DNA from: Coenobita brevimanus
Taxonomy: Eukaryota > Arthropoda > Malacostraca > Decapoda > Coenobitidae
Direction of reading: 5' to 3'
Length of the DNA stretch: 64,000 nt
Assembly: GCA_032717465.1 (NCBI GenBank)
Contig: CM064666.1
Coordinates: 4,468,028-4,532,027, forward strand
The notes beneath the pieces are model-generated. The model was not told the origin of the DNA and made no database searches. It saw nothing but the letters and a program-made list of their open reading frames with translations. This document shows positions 34,561 through 46,918 of this stretch, in pieces. Made by a program: the position numbers and the translations under genes. The stretch's first letter is position 1. Each line of letters starts with the position of its first letter.

Positions 34561-36607
34561 TACAATAAAATTCGATGAGAGTGAATGGGGAATGCTCATA
34601 AAATTCTGTGACTGCTGCTTGTCATGTGTCATTAAAAAAATGCAGTGACACAGATTGAGACACACATTAAGGCTTGACTATTCCTGTGACTGTGGTAAGA
34701 AGACACCATTGTGGTAAAGCGGTTAATCCTTTCAATACGGTGACATCTTTTTACTATGTATTCCCTTCATACTTCTTCCATCAATTGAAAATGCACCTTG
34801 GAGATACCTCGTAGTGAAGGAGTGAGAAGCAGTACTCATCAAACCCTCCAGTACATTGATTTCTTTTAAATTCCATGCATGCTGCTCCTTTCAGATTTTG
34901 TTCAGATTAAAGAGGACCTTTTGTTGTGGCTGGGATAGACAGTGATATCATTATACTGCTAAGAAACTATGGTCCATCCTTAAGCTGTATGAAATTGTCC
35001 GGCATCAGCACCAGCAAGTGTGAAATACAATGACGTCATCATGTTGTATGGATTAGAGTGACTAATCTGTGACCAAAACTTGATAGGTAGAAATATGGAA
35101 AGGAAAATGCTCTGGGTGATATGCATTCGAGAGCGGCGCAGTCAGCATTATCAATATTTATCTGCATCATTACTTCATTTTCTGCTGCCACTGCCATACC
35201 CAACTCTCATAACCAGCCTGCTGAGCCATCTCTGCAGCACATAAAAGACTGGCAGATGAGTGTCTAGCTAAGCGCTGTTTTCGGCCCACCCTGTCCATAT
35301 GCGGATAGACAGGAGATAAGAGAGAGAGAATGTTGCATTACTAAAACTTAGTGTACAAAGGAGTAAGGAAGTCCCTGATTTTCATTGGTCATTTATGAAG
35401 CACTGGTAATTGTTAGGTGAGAAAAGTCTTCATCCCACATTACAGAGTGTGGTCAAAATTGATATGGAAATGGCAGACATTTTCTATTATCACATGCTTA
35501 AAATATTATTGTAAAGACTGGGGGCTTGTCGAGACTAGCTTATCCAGTTTTAATACTGTGGGCCAGAGAGTGCAGTGGCCCCTCTCCCGTCAACATCTGC
35601 TCGCAAGATTCCCTTCACGACCAGCTAATTGCTTTCAGTCCACCCTACCCTTTCATGTCCTTTAATGTGACCCTTGAGAATGCATTGTAATGGGGTGCAT
35701 ATAGTGCTCCAGTATCTTATGGTGGTGGTGGTGGTAGAGGCGGTTGAAGTAGTTACATTATTATTGCTTTTGGCTCCCATTGTTTGTTGTAGTAGGGCAG
35801 ATTCATTATTGCTTAATTTTTGTCGTTAATATTATTGTTTTGTTGGTGATGGTGTCGTTGAATAACCTTATGATCTGCTTCGTGGCTCTTGTTGTCACTG
35901 GTGGTGGTGGTGGTGGTGCTGTTGTTGTTCATTTAATTTATTGGTGTTGGCAGACCTATGAACGTTGTGTTGTTGTTGGATGGGCTCATTATGCTGTTGG
36001 ATTTGTATATGGTGATGGTGGTTATGATGCTGTTATTTTTTTGCTGTTATTCTATAATCTTTGGACAGGCTCAAGATTTTTTTTTTTCATTCCTTATTCA
36101 AGAGTGTTATTACGTGCTCTTACTGTGACACAGAGCCTTATTCTAAGTGATTTGAACTAAAGTTAGCGAAGAGGCTGATGATTAGCCTAAGGGGTGACCT
36201 GCATTTCTTTTTCTTTTTTTCATAGTAAGACAAAGTTAGCGTCACTTACAGTTAAAGTCAACTTAAACAGTTTTTATCCGAATTACGCCAAACTTTTTGA
36301 ATAAGGTTAGGGATGGGTAAAGGATTTGATTTTGGGAACAGTAAGTCAAAACTCAAGGTCAGAAGGAAAGGTCATATATCAAAGTTACAGGAACAATCAG
36401 ACCTTTAGACCAGCTGATGGATGCTCGTGTTAGAGTGCTACTTCGTGTATCTATATTAGGAATGGATGGGTCTCTCGTAGTGAAGGGAGTAGGAATAAAA
36501 TATATATAATGCCTTCTTCTTTTTTATTAACGACTATTCTAACAGGCACGAACAAAAACCAAAGACAAAAATACACTCACAAGTTCGTATATTTGTGGAG
36601 GAGACAC

Positions 36608-36608
<1 letters not shown>
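34561..36608. other. Unassigned, with GGT-rich patches
   Basis: GGTGGT runs near 35720-35745 and 35898-35925 produce Gly/Val-rich frames (35780-36160) that I read as low complexity. Nothing else recognised. Confidence 0.4.
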
Positions 36609-36679
<71 letters not shown>

Positions 36680-36800
36680 AGGGACGAGACTGGTCTCAAT
36701 CTTATTCCAGACGGTAATAAAATCCGTATAAAAATACCATCCAACTGGAATTCTTGAGTTCCCGTGACATATCCAGGGTGGAGAGAGGGAACTTGTGAGA
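36609..36800 (+). repeat. (GA)n array plus repeat K flank
   Basis: GA run to about 36678, then ~120 bp (containing GACGGTAATAAAATCCGTA and CATATCCAGG) homologous to the flank of another GA array at 43800-43930. Confidence 0.75.
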
Positions 36801-37093
36801 AGTGATGAGTAGCGCTGCTCTTTAAGTTTGCTTGCAGCATCTACGATTGCTTGTGCTCACAGCTGGAAAATAAGCTATAATGTTGCATAAAGAGTAATTA
36901 AAATTTCGACGTTGCAATCAGTGCCTTCAGGTCGATGACGTATTTCGTTTCGGTCATGGTTTTTCTGTACCGTTTTATCAAACTTTTGATAAACTCTCTG
37001 GACTGGAGAGGTCTTGTAAGCTATGGATTAACTCACGCCTACATTATAAGCAATCTCCAGAAAGTTATCTAAATCGAATCACTGAAACCTGTC
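36801..37093. other. Unassigned sequence
   Basis: No gene, RNA or repeat recognised between repeat K and the LINE A copy at 37.1 kb. Confidence 0.4.
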
Positions 37094-37102
37094 ACCAAAG
37101 TC

Positions 37103-37631
37103 TATCTACACAATCTATCTATATATTTCCAGACTTCTTAATCCCGTAAGGGGTGGCTACAAACAAATTACCTCCATGTCGCCCTGTCCCCCGCCATTTC
37201 AATGCCCTGCTTCCAGCTCACACACCCCTCTCCCATATACCGCTTCACTCCATCCCTACATCTCATCCTTGGCCTCCCACTCCCTCTCCATCCTCCACCT
37301 CATTCATATACACTCTCCTTGTCAGTCTCTCATTCTCCATGCTTTCCACATGGCCAAACCACCTCAGTGTGTTTCTCCTAACGCTTCCTACCACATCCAC
37401 ATCCACACCACAACGCTCCTTCACTTTCTTATTCGTCAGTCTGTCTCTCCATGTGACTCCACATGCTCCTCTCAAATAACTCATTTCCACTGCTCTCATT
37501 CTAGACTTTTGTCCCTGCAGCAACGTCCAAGCTTCACTTCCAGACGTTAGAATTGGTATCGCAATACCGTTATGCAGTAACTTTTTCACTTCCATGCTTA
37601 CTTCCCTGTTTCTTATCACTGCTTTCAAGGA
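37103..37631 (-). mobile_element. LINE family A, 5'-truncated copy with target duplication
   Basis: 529 bp flanked by ACCAAAGTC (37094-37102 and 37632-37640). Minus reading keeps KAVIRNREVSMEVKKLLHNG, HKSRVRAVEM-like, YLRGACGVTWRDRL, RRNTLRWFGHVESM and the C-terminus. The 3' end is a GATAGATTG-type tail at the left edge. Confidence 0.85.
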
Positions 37632-37640
37632 ACCAAAGTC

Positions 37641-38004
37641 AAGAGTAAAAATGTAACTAAGGAGAAAGGAAGAGCTAGTATGTTTTGAACTGCCGTTCAA
37701 ACTTTATGTTGCGAAATCGAAAAAAAATCAAGTTCTATAGAATATATTAGACCATAGATCTGTCAATAAAAATCAACAAACACGAAATAAATAGTTTGTC
37801 TACTTGTCTTGATGAATAACGTTGCCTAAGCTTATTTGGTGGCAACGGTCCTCCGGGTTTGTGTAGTGAGATGGACAAAAATTATAACCAAACAAGATAT
37901 AATCAAACTTATGACTTGAGTATGACAACAAGAAAAAGAAATTATTCTGAGTTTGTTCTACGCGATCACTAAAATCTAGAGCATTGCAAGAGAAATACTC
38001 AAAC
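37641..38004. other. Unassigned sequence
   Basis: AT-rich DNA between two LINE A copies with no recognised feature. Confidence 0.4.
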
Positions 38005-38015
38005 CTGAATTTCTT

Positions 38016-38619
38016 CTATCTATCTATCTATTGCCAGACGCCTAAATCCCAATCGGGGTGGCCACAAACAAATCGCCTCCACGTCGCCCTGTCCCCCGCC
38101 ATTTCATTGCCCCGCTCCCAACTCACTCCCCTCCCTCTCTCATATACCTCTCCACCCCATCCCTCCATCTCATCCTCGGCCTCCCCCTCCCTCTTCCCCC
38201 CTCCACCTCACGTACACTCTCTTCGTCAGACTTTCACCCTCCATCCTCTCCGCATGGCCAAACCACCTCAGTGTATTCCTCCTAACGCTTCCTATCACAT
38301 CCACATCCACACCACAACGCTCCTTTATATTCTCATTTGTCAGCCTGTCTCTCCATGTGATTCCACAGGCTCCTCTTCAATAACTCATTTCCACTGCTCT
38401 CACTCTTGACTTGTGTCCTTCCAGCAACGTCCAAGCTTCATTTCCATACGTTAGAGTTGGTATCACAATACTGTCATGTAGTAACTTTTTCACTTCCATG
38501 CTCACTTTCCTGCTTCTTATCACTGATTTCAAGGAACCAGCAACCTTTCTTCCCTGCTGTACCCTTTCAAGCACTTCACCCTCCAAACCTCCATCCTTAC
38601 TCATCACACTACCCACACA
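38016..38619 (-). mobile_element. LINE family A, second 5'-truncated copy with target duplication
   Basis: 604 bp flanked by an exact 11-bp duplication CTGAATTTCTT (38005-38015 and 38620-38630). Minus reading begins at GSVMSKDGGLEGEVLERV, keeps LTYGNEAWTLLEGHKSRVRA and runs to the 3' end with a (GATA)n tail. Confidence 0.9.
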
Positions 38620-38659
38620 CTGAATTTCTTAATAATAACAAACAATGAAATGACCAGCC

Positions 38660-39841
38660 TGTGTCCATTTTTTTTTTAAATAACTGAACAGAGGAAGGAA
38701 AAACAAATGAATACAAAAAAAATAATCCATTCACCAGATTACTGGTGTCCTCTGTTCATAAAATATCTGTAACAGTTAGACTTGAACAGCTGTAGGTTGA
38801 AGTTTGGAGGGAAACAACTCTGAGGAAGCGAGTTCCAGAGAGATGAAGTTCGGGGAATGAAAGAATTCTGATAGGCAGAAGTTCTGCAATATGGCTGAGT
38901 GACATTCCAGTCATGAGCGCTACCAGATGCCCGTGTAGCACAAGGGAAGGCATGGAGAGGTGGCACCATGGACGCAACTTCGTCTGAGAATTTGTCATAA
39001 AAATATCTGTAAAATAATGCAAGGGAGGCAACATTCCTTCTTACTTGTAGAGGAGGTAGTTTATTTGTAATGGCAGGGTTGTTAATAATTCTAACAGCCT
39101 TGTTCTGAATTTTGTCTAATTGTTTTAATGCAACCTCTCCACATCCATTCCACGAGGGTGAGCAATATTGGAGCTGAGAGAGTACATGACTCTTATAAAT
39201 TACAACTAACTGCTCGTCAGTGAAGAAGGTACAGACTCTGCAAAATAGTCCAAGTTTCTCTGAGGCGGTTTTAGCAAGTGATCTAACATGAGAGGTCCAA
39301 CTGAGGGCATTGGTAAGTGAGACGCCGAAAATTTCAATACTTTTGAAGATGGGAATATTAGTAGCACTGAAGGTAATATACGAATCTGGCAATATCTGTC
39401 TATTAATAAATTGTGTATACTTAGCTTTACAAGCATTTAATGAGACAAGGTTGTTTTGTCACCAGTTACTGATCGTAGATAGGTCTTGATTTATGGAGAT
39501 AGCAGTACTGAGTTTTGAGAAGTAGAGATATTAGACTGTAAATGGGTGTCTGAGTGTGAATGAACAATGTAGTGTTTAGCCATCTGCATATAAGTGGATG
39601 GGATTGTGAGTGACAGATAAGAGATCATTAATATGAACCAGGAACAGGGTTGGTGCCAGAACTGGTCCCTGTGGCACGCCGGCGTTAATTGAGTGGAATA
39701 TGGAATATACATCATCTAGTTTTACTCTTACTTTCCTGTCACTGAGATATGACGAAATCAAGGGAACAAAAGATGTTAATCCATAGCAAGGGAGTTTGGA
39801 CGGCAAGGAACGGTGCCATACTCTGTCAAAAGCTTTAGAAT
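38660..39841 (-). mobile_element. LINE family B, RT palm to 3' end
   Basis: Minus strand: SKAFDRVWHRSLPSKLPCYG (39830), PQGPVLAPTLFLVHINDLL, a degenerate catalytic box (YADG instead of YADD, near 39585), LFCRVCTFFTDEQLVVIYKS, then RRNVASLALFYRYF and WNSLPQSCFPPNF. A 217-codon frame (39392-38739) is open. It is truncated at 39841, where a LINE H tail is joined. Confidence 0.8.
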
Positions 39842-40223
39842 AGTACTGCCTAAAGGGACTGATGATGGGCATCTTATTTTATTCTTTCGATCACCAGATG
39901 ATTTTTTAAATCCAAGAATAGTAACCAAAGGCCAGGAGCCCGCGAACCGTTCCTTCCAAGAAAAATACAAAAACAGTACAACAGAGGGCCAAATTCAAGA
40001 TCCGTTCATGTCGAGATCCCTGGACCCAATGCGTTTGAAAGACTGGAGATCATAAGAAGTAGGAAATACAGACAGAGGAAGACAGTTCCAGAGATGACCT
40101 GTTGCATAAATGAAAGACTGAGAGTAACGGTTGAATCTTGCATTACAGGTTTGGACAGAAAAGGGATGAGGGTTTGTTGCTAGACGAGCGATGCGCCCGT
40201 CGTAGAGGTGGAGGGATGCAAGC

Positions 40224-40225
<2 letters not shown>
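39842..40225 (-). mobile_element. LINE family H, 3' end fragment
   Basis: The reverse complement matches the 3' end of LINE H at 57050-57260: GACTGGAGATCATAAGAAGTAGGAAATACAGACAG here corresponds in antisense to the ATCTCTGTCTGTATTT-like C-terminus there, followed by GATCCGTTCATGTCGAGAT and the GGCCAGGAGCC block of the 3' UTR. Confidence 0.7.
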
Positions 40226-40229
<4 letters not shown>

Positions 40230-40285
<56 letters not shown>

Positions 40286-40290
40286 CTGCG

Positions 40291-40321
<31 letters not shown>

Positions 40322-40402
40322 GTCTATCTATCTATCTAGATAGGTAGATAGATAGATAGATAGACATAGATACATAGATAGATAGAGATCCACAGTATAT
40401 AT

Positions 40403-40462
<60 letters not shown>

Positions 40463-40467
40463 GACTG

Positions 40468-40517
<50 letters not shown>

Positions 40518-40540
40518 AATATATATATATATATCCTTTC
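40230..40540. repeat. Large imperfect palindrome of TA and TATC/GATA arrays, then (CT)n
   Basis: (TA)n, then (TATC)n meeting (GATA)n at about 40338, then (TA)n. Short unique bits ACTGCGTATC and GATCCACAGT also pair across the centre. (CT)n at 40473-40515 follows. Confidence 0.9.
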
Positions 40541-41214
40541 AATGTAGCATATGATAATGACTTTTGCTCCTGTCAGTTTATGAATGTCTATTACCAATGG
40601 TGTTATGGCATTATATCTGACACTTACTATAATGTTCATGGTGTCTATGATCTCACCTCCCTGCCCCAGAATAGAGTTCTGGTCAAATATTCTACCATCT
40701 TTAGACACAATCACTGTTGCTTCATGGTCGTTAGCCTCTGTAGGTAAGATGAATTCCTAGTTATCTTTTTTACTCTTCTTAGCCCTAAGACGGTCATAAT
40801 CAATTCAGAAGAGATGTCTCGAACCGGAGCGGCTAACTGTACATTTAAATATATCATCACTAAATTGAATAAAATCTCCCGGAAAGACCAGGAAGAAAAA
40901 CTAAAAAGAAAGTTTTCTTTTTCAAGTGAGTTAAATTGTACTCGTAGATCGTGTTTTAGATTTTCTTCTCTTACGGCTGTTCATGTCAGCAGTTAATGAT
41001 TGTAGCTGAGGCAGCCGGCGGTGCAGCGGTGGCACATGCATGCTGCAGCTGCAAGTTCGATTTTTCTGCCAGCGAGGCTCGAATGAGTCATGTTTTCTTT
41101 CTGTCCATGTTCACCGAGGAGTACGAATGAGGACCTTGATATAACATCGACGGTTGCTAGTCGTATATTTGTGATAGACTGATATTTAACTATAACTCAT
41201 TATCTGGGTTAATG
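40541..41214. other. Unassigned; possible tRNA-like remnant
   Basis: At 41018-41075 GGTGCAGCGGTGGCAC and AAGTTCGATTTTTC have the spacing of A and B boxes. No cloverleaf is convincing. Otherwise nothing seen. Confidence 0.25.
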
Positions 41215-41224
41215 ACCAGTGCTG

Positions 41225-41365
41225 TAGTCAAGACCAGGCACCTCAAGACCAAGACCAAGACCAAGAACAGACCCTCCGAGACCAAGGCCAAGACCAGATC
41301 CTCCGAGACCAAGACCAAGACCAAGATCGGACCCTTCGAGACGAAGACCAAGACCAAGAATTTAT
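41225..41365 (+). repeat. (GACCAA)n-type degenerate array, copy 1
   Basis: Hexamer GACCAA/GACCAG with CTCCGA interruptions. A related array lies at 43000-43135. Confidence 0.85.
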
Positions 41366-42999
41366 GTGTCTGCTGCATGAATGAAAAGTAGCTGCAGTCT
41401 ACAGGTGCTGCACAGCTGGTCAGTTTTCACGGACGTCTCGGACCCTCGAGTGAGTGCACTTGAGCCCCAATCACCCAGTTGCAGTTTATGTATCGATGCG
41501 ATACTCAACACCTTATAAACGAATCTAATTTATCGCACATGAGTTGAATGAGGTCAAGGAGTTTCTGGGAAGACAATTACTAAGAAGAATGAAAGAGAGA
41601 AGAGGGCAATGGGGATGATTCCCGGGGCCAAAACTCAAGAGTATGGAGGGACCAGGGCCCACACCAGGACTGACAATTTTGCTTCTTTTTCTGGCCCGTG
41701 TCAAACGTTTTCCAGGCACCCCAGGGCGCTGTCTTAGCTCTCCGCGGCCCTGAACACCGGTGTTACGGCTTTTGAAAGTTTTTGATTTTTAAACTTTTGA
41801 AAGTACGGTTTTGAAGTTAAATTGTATGGTGTTGCATACTTTGTCAGTGCCATCGTACTCATGGATAGCTGTATCTTCCTCATGCGAAAGCTGGTTTTCG
41901 GAAGACTATTTTTCGCGTTTCTCTCCGAGCTTTACCCGTGCCCAAGCGCTCCATACACAACATATTCATCTTTCGTTTCTCGTGAACAGTCGAGGGGGAC
42001 TACCTATTTTTCAGGATAATTATACAAGAGACCGAAGGAGTTTTGGGATACAGAGGTGGGAAGCAAAATTTGTTCGTAAATATAGACTATATATTTTACT
42101 TCTATAAGTGCTCCAAATACTTCTTACGCCCGTACCCACTATTTGTTTAAGAGAACAGTTTTCACTAACTTTCCCTCTTGAAAGGGGCCCTCATTTGTCT
42201 GCTCACTGTCCTTCTTGCTACTACAGATGATTTATCGGCCCCCAGGTGGACCCCCACTTCAGTGGGGATAGAAACGCCACTGGGCCACATGGCCATGGCC
42301 CCCCGCTCGTAGGTGAATAACTTGTATGAATTACGAGGGTGGCTGTGAAACACTAGAGAATATTCTGATTTCTTCTAAAACGGTCACAGAAGTCACTGCG
42401 TGATAGCCATTTGGAAGCTCTGATGGGTCATAACTCGAAAGGTTGAAGCCACTGAACTCTGACTTGGCCCCCATCCCTCCAAAATTCTGGCTACGTCCCT
42501 GGAAGGGAGGATATATATCTACAAAATTTAATATATGAGAACAACTGAACATCTAGGTATAATATTTCTGCTTTCATTGCTTCATTGACATGAAGAAAGA
42601 AACATAGGAAAATATAAATTTTTGTGGTTACGTTATCCTATCGAACTAGCTAAACCAGTAGTGTACGTGTACGAAGGTGTTGGGATTGCATAAACCATAC
42701 ACGTACAGTATATGAAGTACACGGAGGCGAACAGAGCTGCAAACATGCGTGCATGCAAACAGAGATTATCACTGCAAGAATGGCCTGGTCTGAGGTCATG
42801 CATGCTCTCTAGACTCGCACGCACTCTACAGGCGCTCGCATGGTCAGCTCATGAATCATCACCGTAGCCCTAGCCAGGCAGTATCTATAGACAGTACAAT
42901 GCTGTATGGCGCGCCATGAATCGAATCAGCCATGATTTTTCTCCGCGTATGATCATAAATTCCAACCTTCCCCACGCCGAGATGCACTTTGTAATGCTG
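41366..42999. other. Unassigned sequence between GACCAA arrays
   Basis: No coding frame with a recognisable domain. Short frames only. Confidence 0.4.
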
Positions 43000-43135
43000 G
43001 TCTCGAGCTGGTCTCGAGCCAAAACTCCGAGACCAGAAGCTTTGAGACCAAGATCAAAGCAAAGACCACGTCAAGGAAGACCAAGATCAAGACCAAGACC
43101 ACATCAAACTGGTCTCGAGACCGGTCTCGAGACCT
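43000..43135 (+). repeat. (GACCAA)n-type degenerate array with GGTCTCGAG motifs, copy 2
   Basis: GACCAAGATCAAGACCAAG units, bounded by GCTGGTCTCGAGC and CTGGTCTCGAGACCGGTCTC palindromic motifs. Confidence 0.85.
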
Positions 43136-43619
43136 ACAACACTTTTAATGACCCTTGTGTAGTCAATCGGCATTACTCCTAAGACTACTGCGGACTGAGG
43201 TGAGTATTGTTGAGGTTCAGCACTGCAGTTTTTAATGTAGATAGTTGCGAAACTCCTGCATCAGAAAAAAAAAAAAAATCTAGTGACGCTGAGAATCAGT
43301 CAGGTTCGAATTCCTGTGCTTTCCCGACATGATCAGGGAACTCATGGAACGACCTCACTCTTTTCACTTATTATATGGAGGATTTTACACGATTCTCTTT
43401 GATTAACGCATTATCCAATCGATTTAATCACTTCTGGGATAGACCTCTCAAAGTGAAGGAATTAGGAACAGAATACAAAGTACTGTCTGTTTGCTAATAA
43501 CGAGGTAGTCTTAAGCATACTGTAACAGAGCCCGTCAAAAAATATATATATGCTCGTACAGTACAGTTTCAAATATCTATGTGCAACGTAAGGGAAGAAC
43601 TGCATATTTTAGTAGAAGT
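43136..43619. other. Unassigned sequence
   Basis: A short A run at 43266-43279 and no coding or structural RNA signal. Confidence 0.4.
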
Positions 43620-43754
43620 AAACATATACATACAAACATACAAACATACATACATGCATGCATACATACATACATACAAACATACAAACATACATATGCA
43701 CATGTACAGAGAGAGAGAGAGAGAGAGAGACATACATACATACGCACATGTACG

Positions 43755-43812
<58 letters not shown>

Positions 43813-43930
43813 TGGGGAGGGGCAGGGCTCTCATTGGTATTCGGACGGTGATTGAATCCGTGCCAAAAATCCAGCCAATCTGAATTTCCGCGCCACGTCG
43901 CCATATCCAGGCACGGCGCGGGGAACTTTT
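43620..43930 (+). repeat. CATA, (GA)n arrays and repeat K flank, copy 2
   Basis: (CATACAAA)n/(CATA)n at 43623-43695, GA arrays at 43709-43730 and 43757-43808, then ~120 bp homologous to 36679-36800. Confidence 0.85.
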
Positions 43931-43988
43931 GAGGTCTGGTGAATTGCACTGCGTAAGTTGGTTACAGTGGGGCTCCGAGTTTGTGGCT

Positions 43989-44019
43989 AGAAAAAAAAAA
44001 AAAAAAAAAAAAAAAAAAG
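43989..44019 (+). repeat. Poly-A run
   Basis: About 29 consecutive A. It follows about 60 bp after repeat K and could be the tail of a retroposed sequence. Confidence 0.9.
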
Positions 44020-46024
44020 ACTATTGCAAGAAGTCTAGTCATACTTTCGGCGCAGCAGTTAATCCTTCCCTTCCATTGGATTACGTCTTTTGCAGCTTAT
44101 TCTTGTTACCCCCAGATTAAATCATTATGCTTTGAAGAGATTTTTCCATCTGAAGAGGTTATGTGTGGCTATCATTTTATCCATTCAACACATAAGACTT
44201 CCTTTAAGCTGAAAATATCACCTGGAAATAAATATTTCCATAAATCTTGTCACTGGGATGAAGGGAATAAATCACCAACACGGACGATATGAACCACTTG
44301 TCTTAGTTGCATTGTCATTGCTTGTACTAGGAAATCAATAAATGTTAATAGACAAGCAAATATGCAATCATCGGCCTGTCATTGGTACGGGAGGTAAGAA
44401 AAATAAAATGTTTGTGCACGTCTTGGTGAACAGTGATGCTTATGTTTGGTGACAGCGTGCCTCCCAGTGTTTGTTGCGAAAACGAAAATTTTAGTGAATC
44501 ACAAAAGAAGGTAACAAACAACAACAACTTATTAGTACACTATAACACACAAGGCGGTATTACCCTGTGACCTTGACCTTTGACTGGTTGGTGGTAAAAT
44601 TCAATCCCTTAATCCTTGGCTTACCCTGAATATTCCCATCAAGTTTGTTCGGAACTAGATAAAAACTGTTTAAGATGATCTTGCCATGTGACCATCACCA
44701 CTGACTTATTCTTTAAAAGCACTAGGTTATTCTTCTTAGTCTTTCCACTGTTTGGTTCAGTTCAGATCACACAGACACACGCGGTTCGATATTTGCCCTT
44801 GTCCTGCGAACTTGATCGGTGACTAACTATTCTCACTATAGAACTCGATCTCGTCTTACCCTCATCTTTTCTATCAAGATTGGTCTAAGTCGAATGAAAT
44901 TTGTTTGACCTACCATGTGGCACTGATCACTGACCAATTGTCCTACCAAAATGGGTCAGTCCGTTGGCTGGTGCTCAACCCTTTCAACGTGTTTGGTTTA
45001 AATCTTATCAAAATTAAGAAAACTATTTCGCTACAACTTGGTACTTTCGTCATTTAGCATACTGTGCTTGAATAATCAGTTGGTGGCAGAGTAACAGCTT
45101 GTCAGCAGTGCAAAAGAAGTAGTCAGCACATCGACTTTGGAATGAAAACACCAGTCAGTGAGATACGATTTTGATGCAGAGTCTTTACGTTTGGGATACT
45201 AGTTCCGAAAACGCAAAAGCACTGCAAGAACCATCAGCTTTGTAGCTGAAACTGTAGTAAAGGAAGGCCGACTGAATATATAACGCATCTGAAGTCTGGT
45301 TATTATGAGGTTCCATGTTAGTGTTACATCATAAAAAAAATACTGGACTGCAGGAAAAAGAATCTAACTATGTACTTGAAAATGAATAGAATAGCAAAGA
45401 ACGAACAGTTTATCTTAACGAGCACCATTATTAAAGACTGTTTTGCGTGGGGTTCCATCTTTGTGCTACAGTATAAGAAAAAATGCGACATGAGGACCAA
45501 TCCAACCTTGCAGATAAAAGTTACAGTAAATATGAGCACACGGAGAGTATAACACCGGCGGGTTGCAGTCAGTCTAACGCACTATTACAAGTGGTACTGG
45601 AGGACTTGTAGCACCGCTCCTTTAGCGACTTATTTTGCATGTTGTACTTGAATAGCCTTAATTATGCTGCTTGTATCGTGAAATTGCCGCCATATATTAC
45701 ATCAGTAACACGAAAGACGATGATTATGGGTTAAGTACAGAATAAATCGCTTCGGAAGAGGTGTTTCGAAATCTCCGAACATTTGACCCTGCCTTGCAAC
45801 CCTGACCTTTGGCCGATTTTTCTTAAATTCGAATGACTTCATCCTTCTGTACCTATTAAACCTTCCATCAGGTGTGTCCAAAATTAACAGAAAATGTTTA
45901 GGTTAATCTTGCGCTCTGACACTTGTCTTTGCTCTTTTTCGGCAAAAATTTTATCCATTGTTCCTCACCGTATTCTGATATTATTCCAAACTTAGGGTAG
46001 TTCCATTCAATTGCGATTTTTCCC
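44020..46024. other. Unassigned, with degenerate GACCTTTG-type dispersed repeats
   Basis: Segments near 44565, 44800 and 45785 share CCTTGACCTTTG-like text followed by TACCCTC/TACCT and an ATCAAGTTTGTTC-like block. They look like old copies of one dispersed sequence. No genes. Confidence 0.35.
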
Positions 46025-46690
46025 ATATGCTAACAGAGACACAGATAGAGGAACAGACAGGCAGAGAGAGACAGAAGGACAGATTGGAAGAGAGACAGAC
46101 AGAAGGACAGATTGGAAGAGAGACAGACAGAGGGACAGATTGGTAGAGGCAGACAGGTTAGTTTGGTACAGACACAAGCAGGAGGACAGATTGGCTGAGA
46201 TACAGACAGAAGGACAGATTCACAGAGAGACAGGCAGAAGGACAGGCTGGGAGAGAGACAGACATAAGGGCAGATTGGCAGAGAGACAAACACAGGGACA
46301 GATTGGCAGAGAGGCAGACAGAAGGACAGATTGGCAGAGAGACAAACATAATGACGGACTGGGAGAGAGATACACAGATGGACAGATTGGCAGAGAGACA
46401 GACAAAAGGGCAACTTAGCAGAGAAACAAACAGAAGGACAGATTGGCAGAGACAAACATTAGGACAGATTGGAAGAGCGATACACAGATGGACAGATTGG
46501 CAGAGAGACAGACTAAAGGACAACTTAGCAGAGAAACAAACAGAAGGACGGATTGGAAGAGAGACAGGCAGAAGTACAGATTGACAGAGACAAACAGGAC
46601 AGACTGACAGAGAGACAGACTAAAGGACAGATTGGCAGACAGACAAACAGGACAGACAGGCAGAGAGACAGACAAATGGACAGACAGCCT
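46025..46690 (+). repeat. ~30-bp minisatellite GACAGATTGGCAGAGAGACA
   Basis: About 20 imperfect units of AGAGACAGACAGAAGGACAGATTGG. The frame length is preserved in part, giving open frames on both strands (RETDRRTDWQ on plus). I read it as non-coding. Confidence 0.9.
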
Positions 46691-46794
46691 CATAACCTCC
46701 TAGCGGTATGGGGTTGGGTTTAATTATTAATGACTTGTGCAGTTTGTGTTAGTCAAAAATTCCACCAGAAAATTATGGTGGAAATATGAAAAAG

Positions 46795-46918
46795 CTGTCT
46801 ATCTACCTATAGCCAGACGCCTTAATCCCGCAAGAGATGGCCACAACAAATCGCCCCCACATAGCCCTGTCCCTTGCCATTTCGCAGACCTTCCCCCAGC
46901 TCACACCCCCCTTCTCGT
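46795..46918 (-). mobile_element. LINE family A, very short 3' end copy
   Basis: 124 bp with the family A 3' end (GCGTCTGGCTATAGGTAGAT on minus). Flanked by ATATGAAAAAG (46784-46794) and ATATGAAGAAG (46919-46929), an 11-bp duplication with one mismatch. Confidence 0.8.

Noticed and set aside
35780..36160. 126-codon Gly/Val-rich frame
   Set aside because: GGT-repeat low complexity without start context or homology.
41018..41075. tRNA gene or SINE head
   Set aside because: Box-like motifs only; no stable cloverleaf and no second copy in the window.
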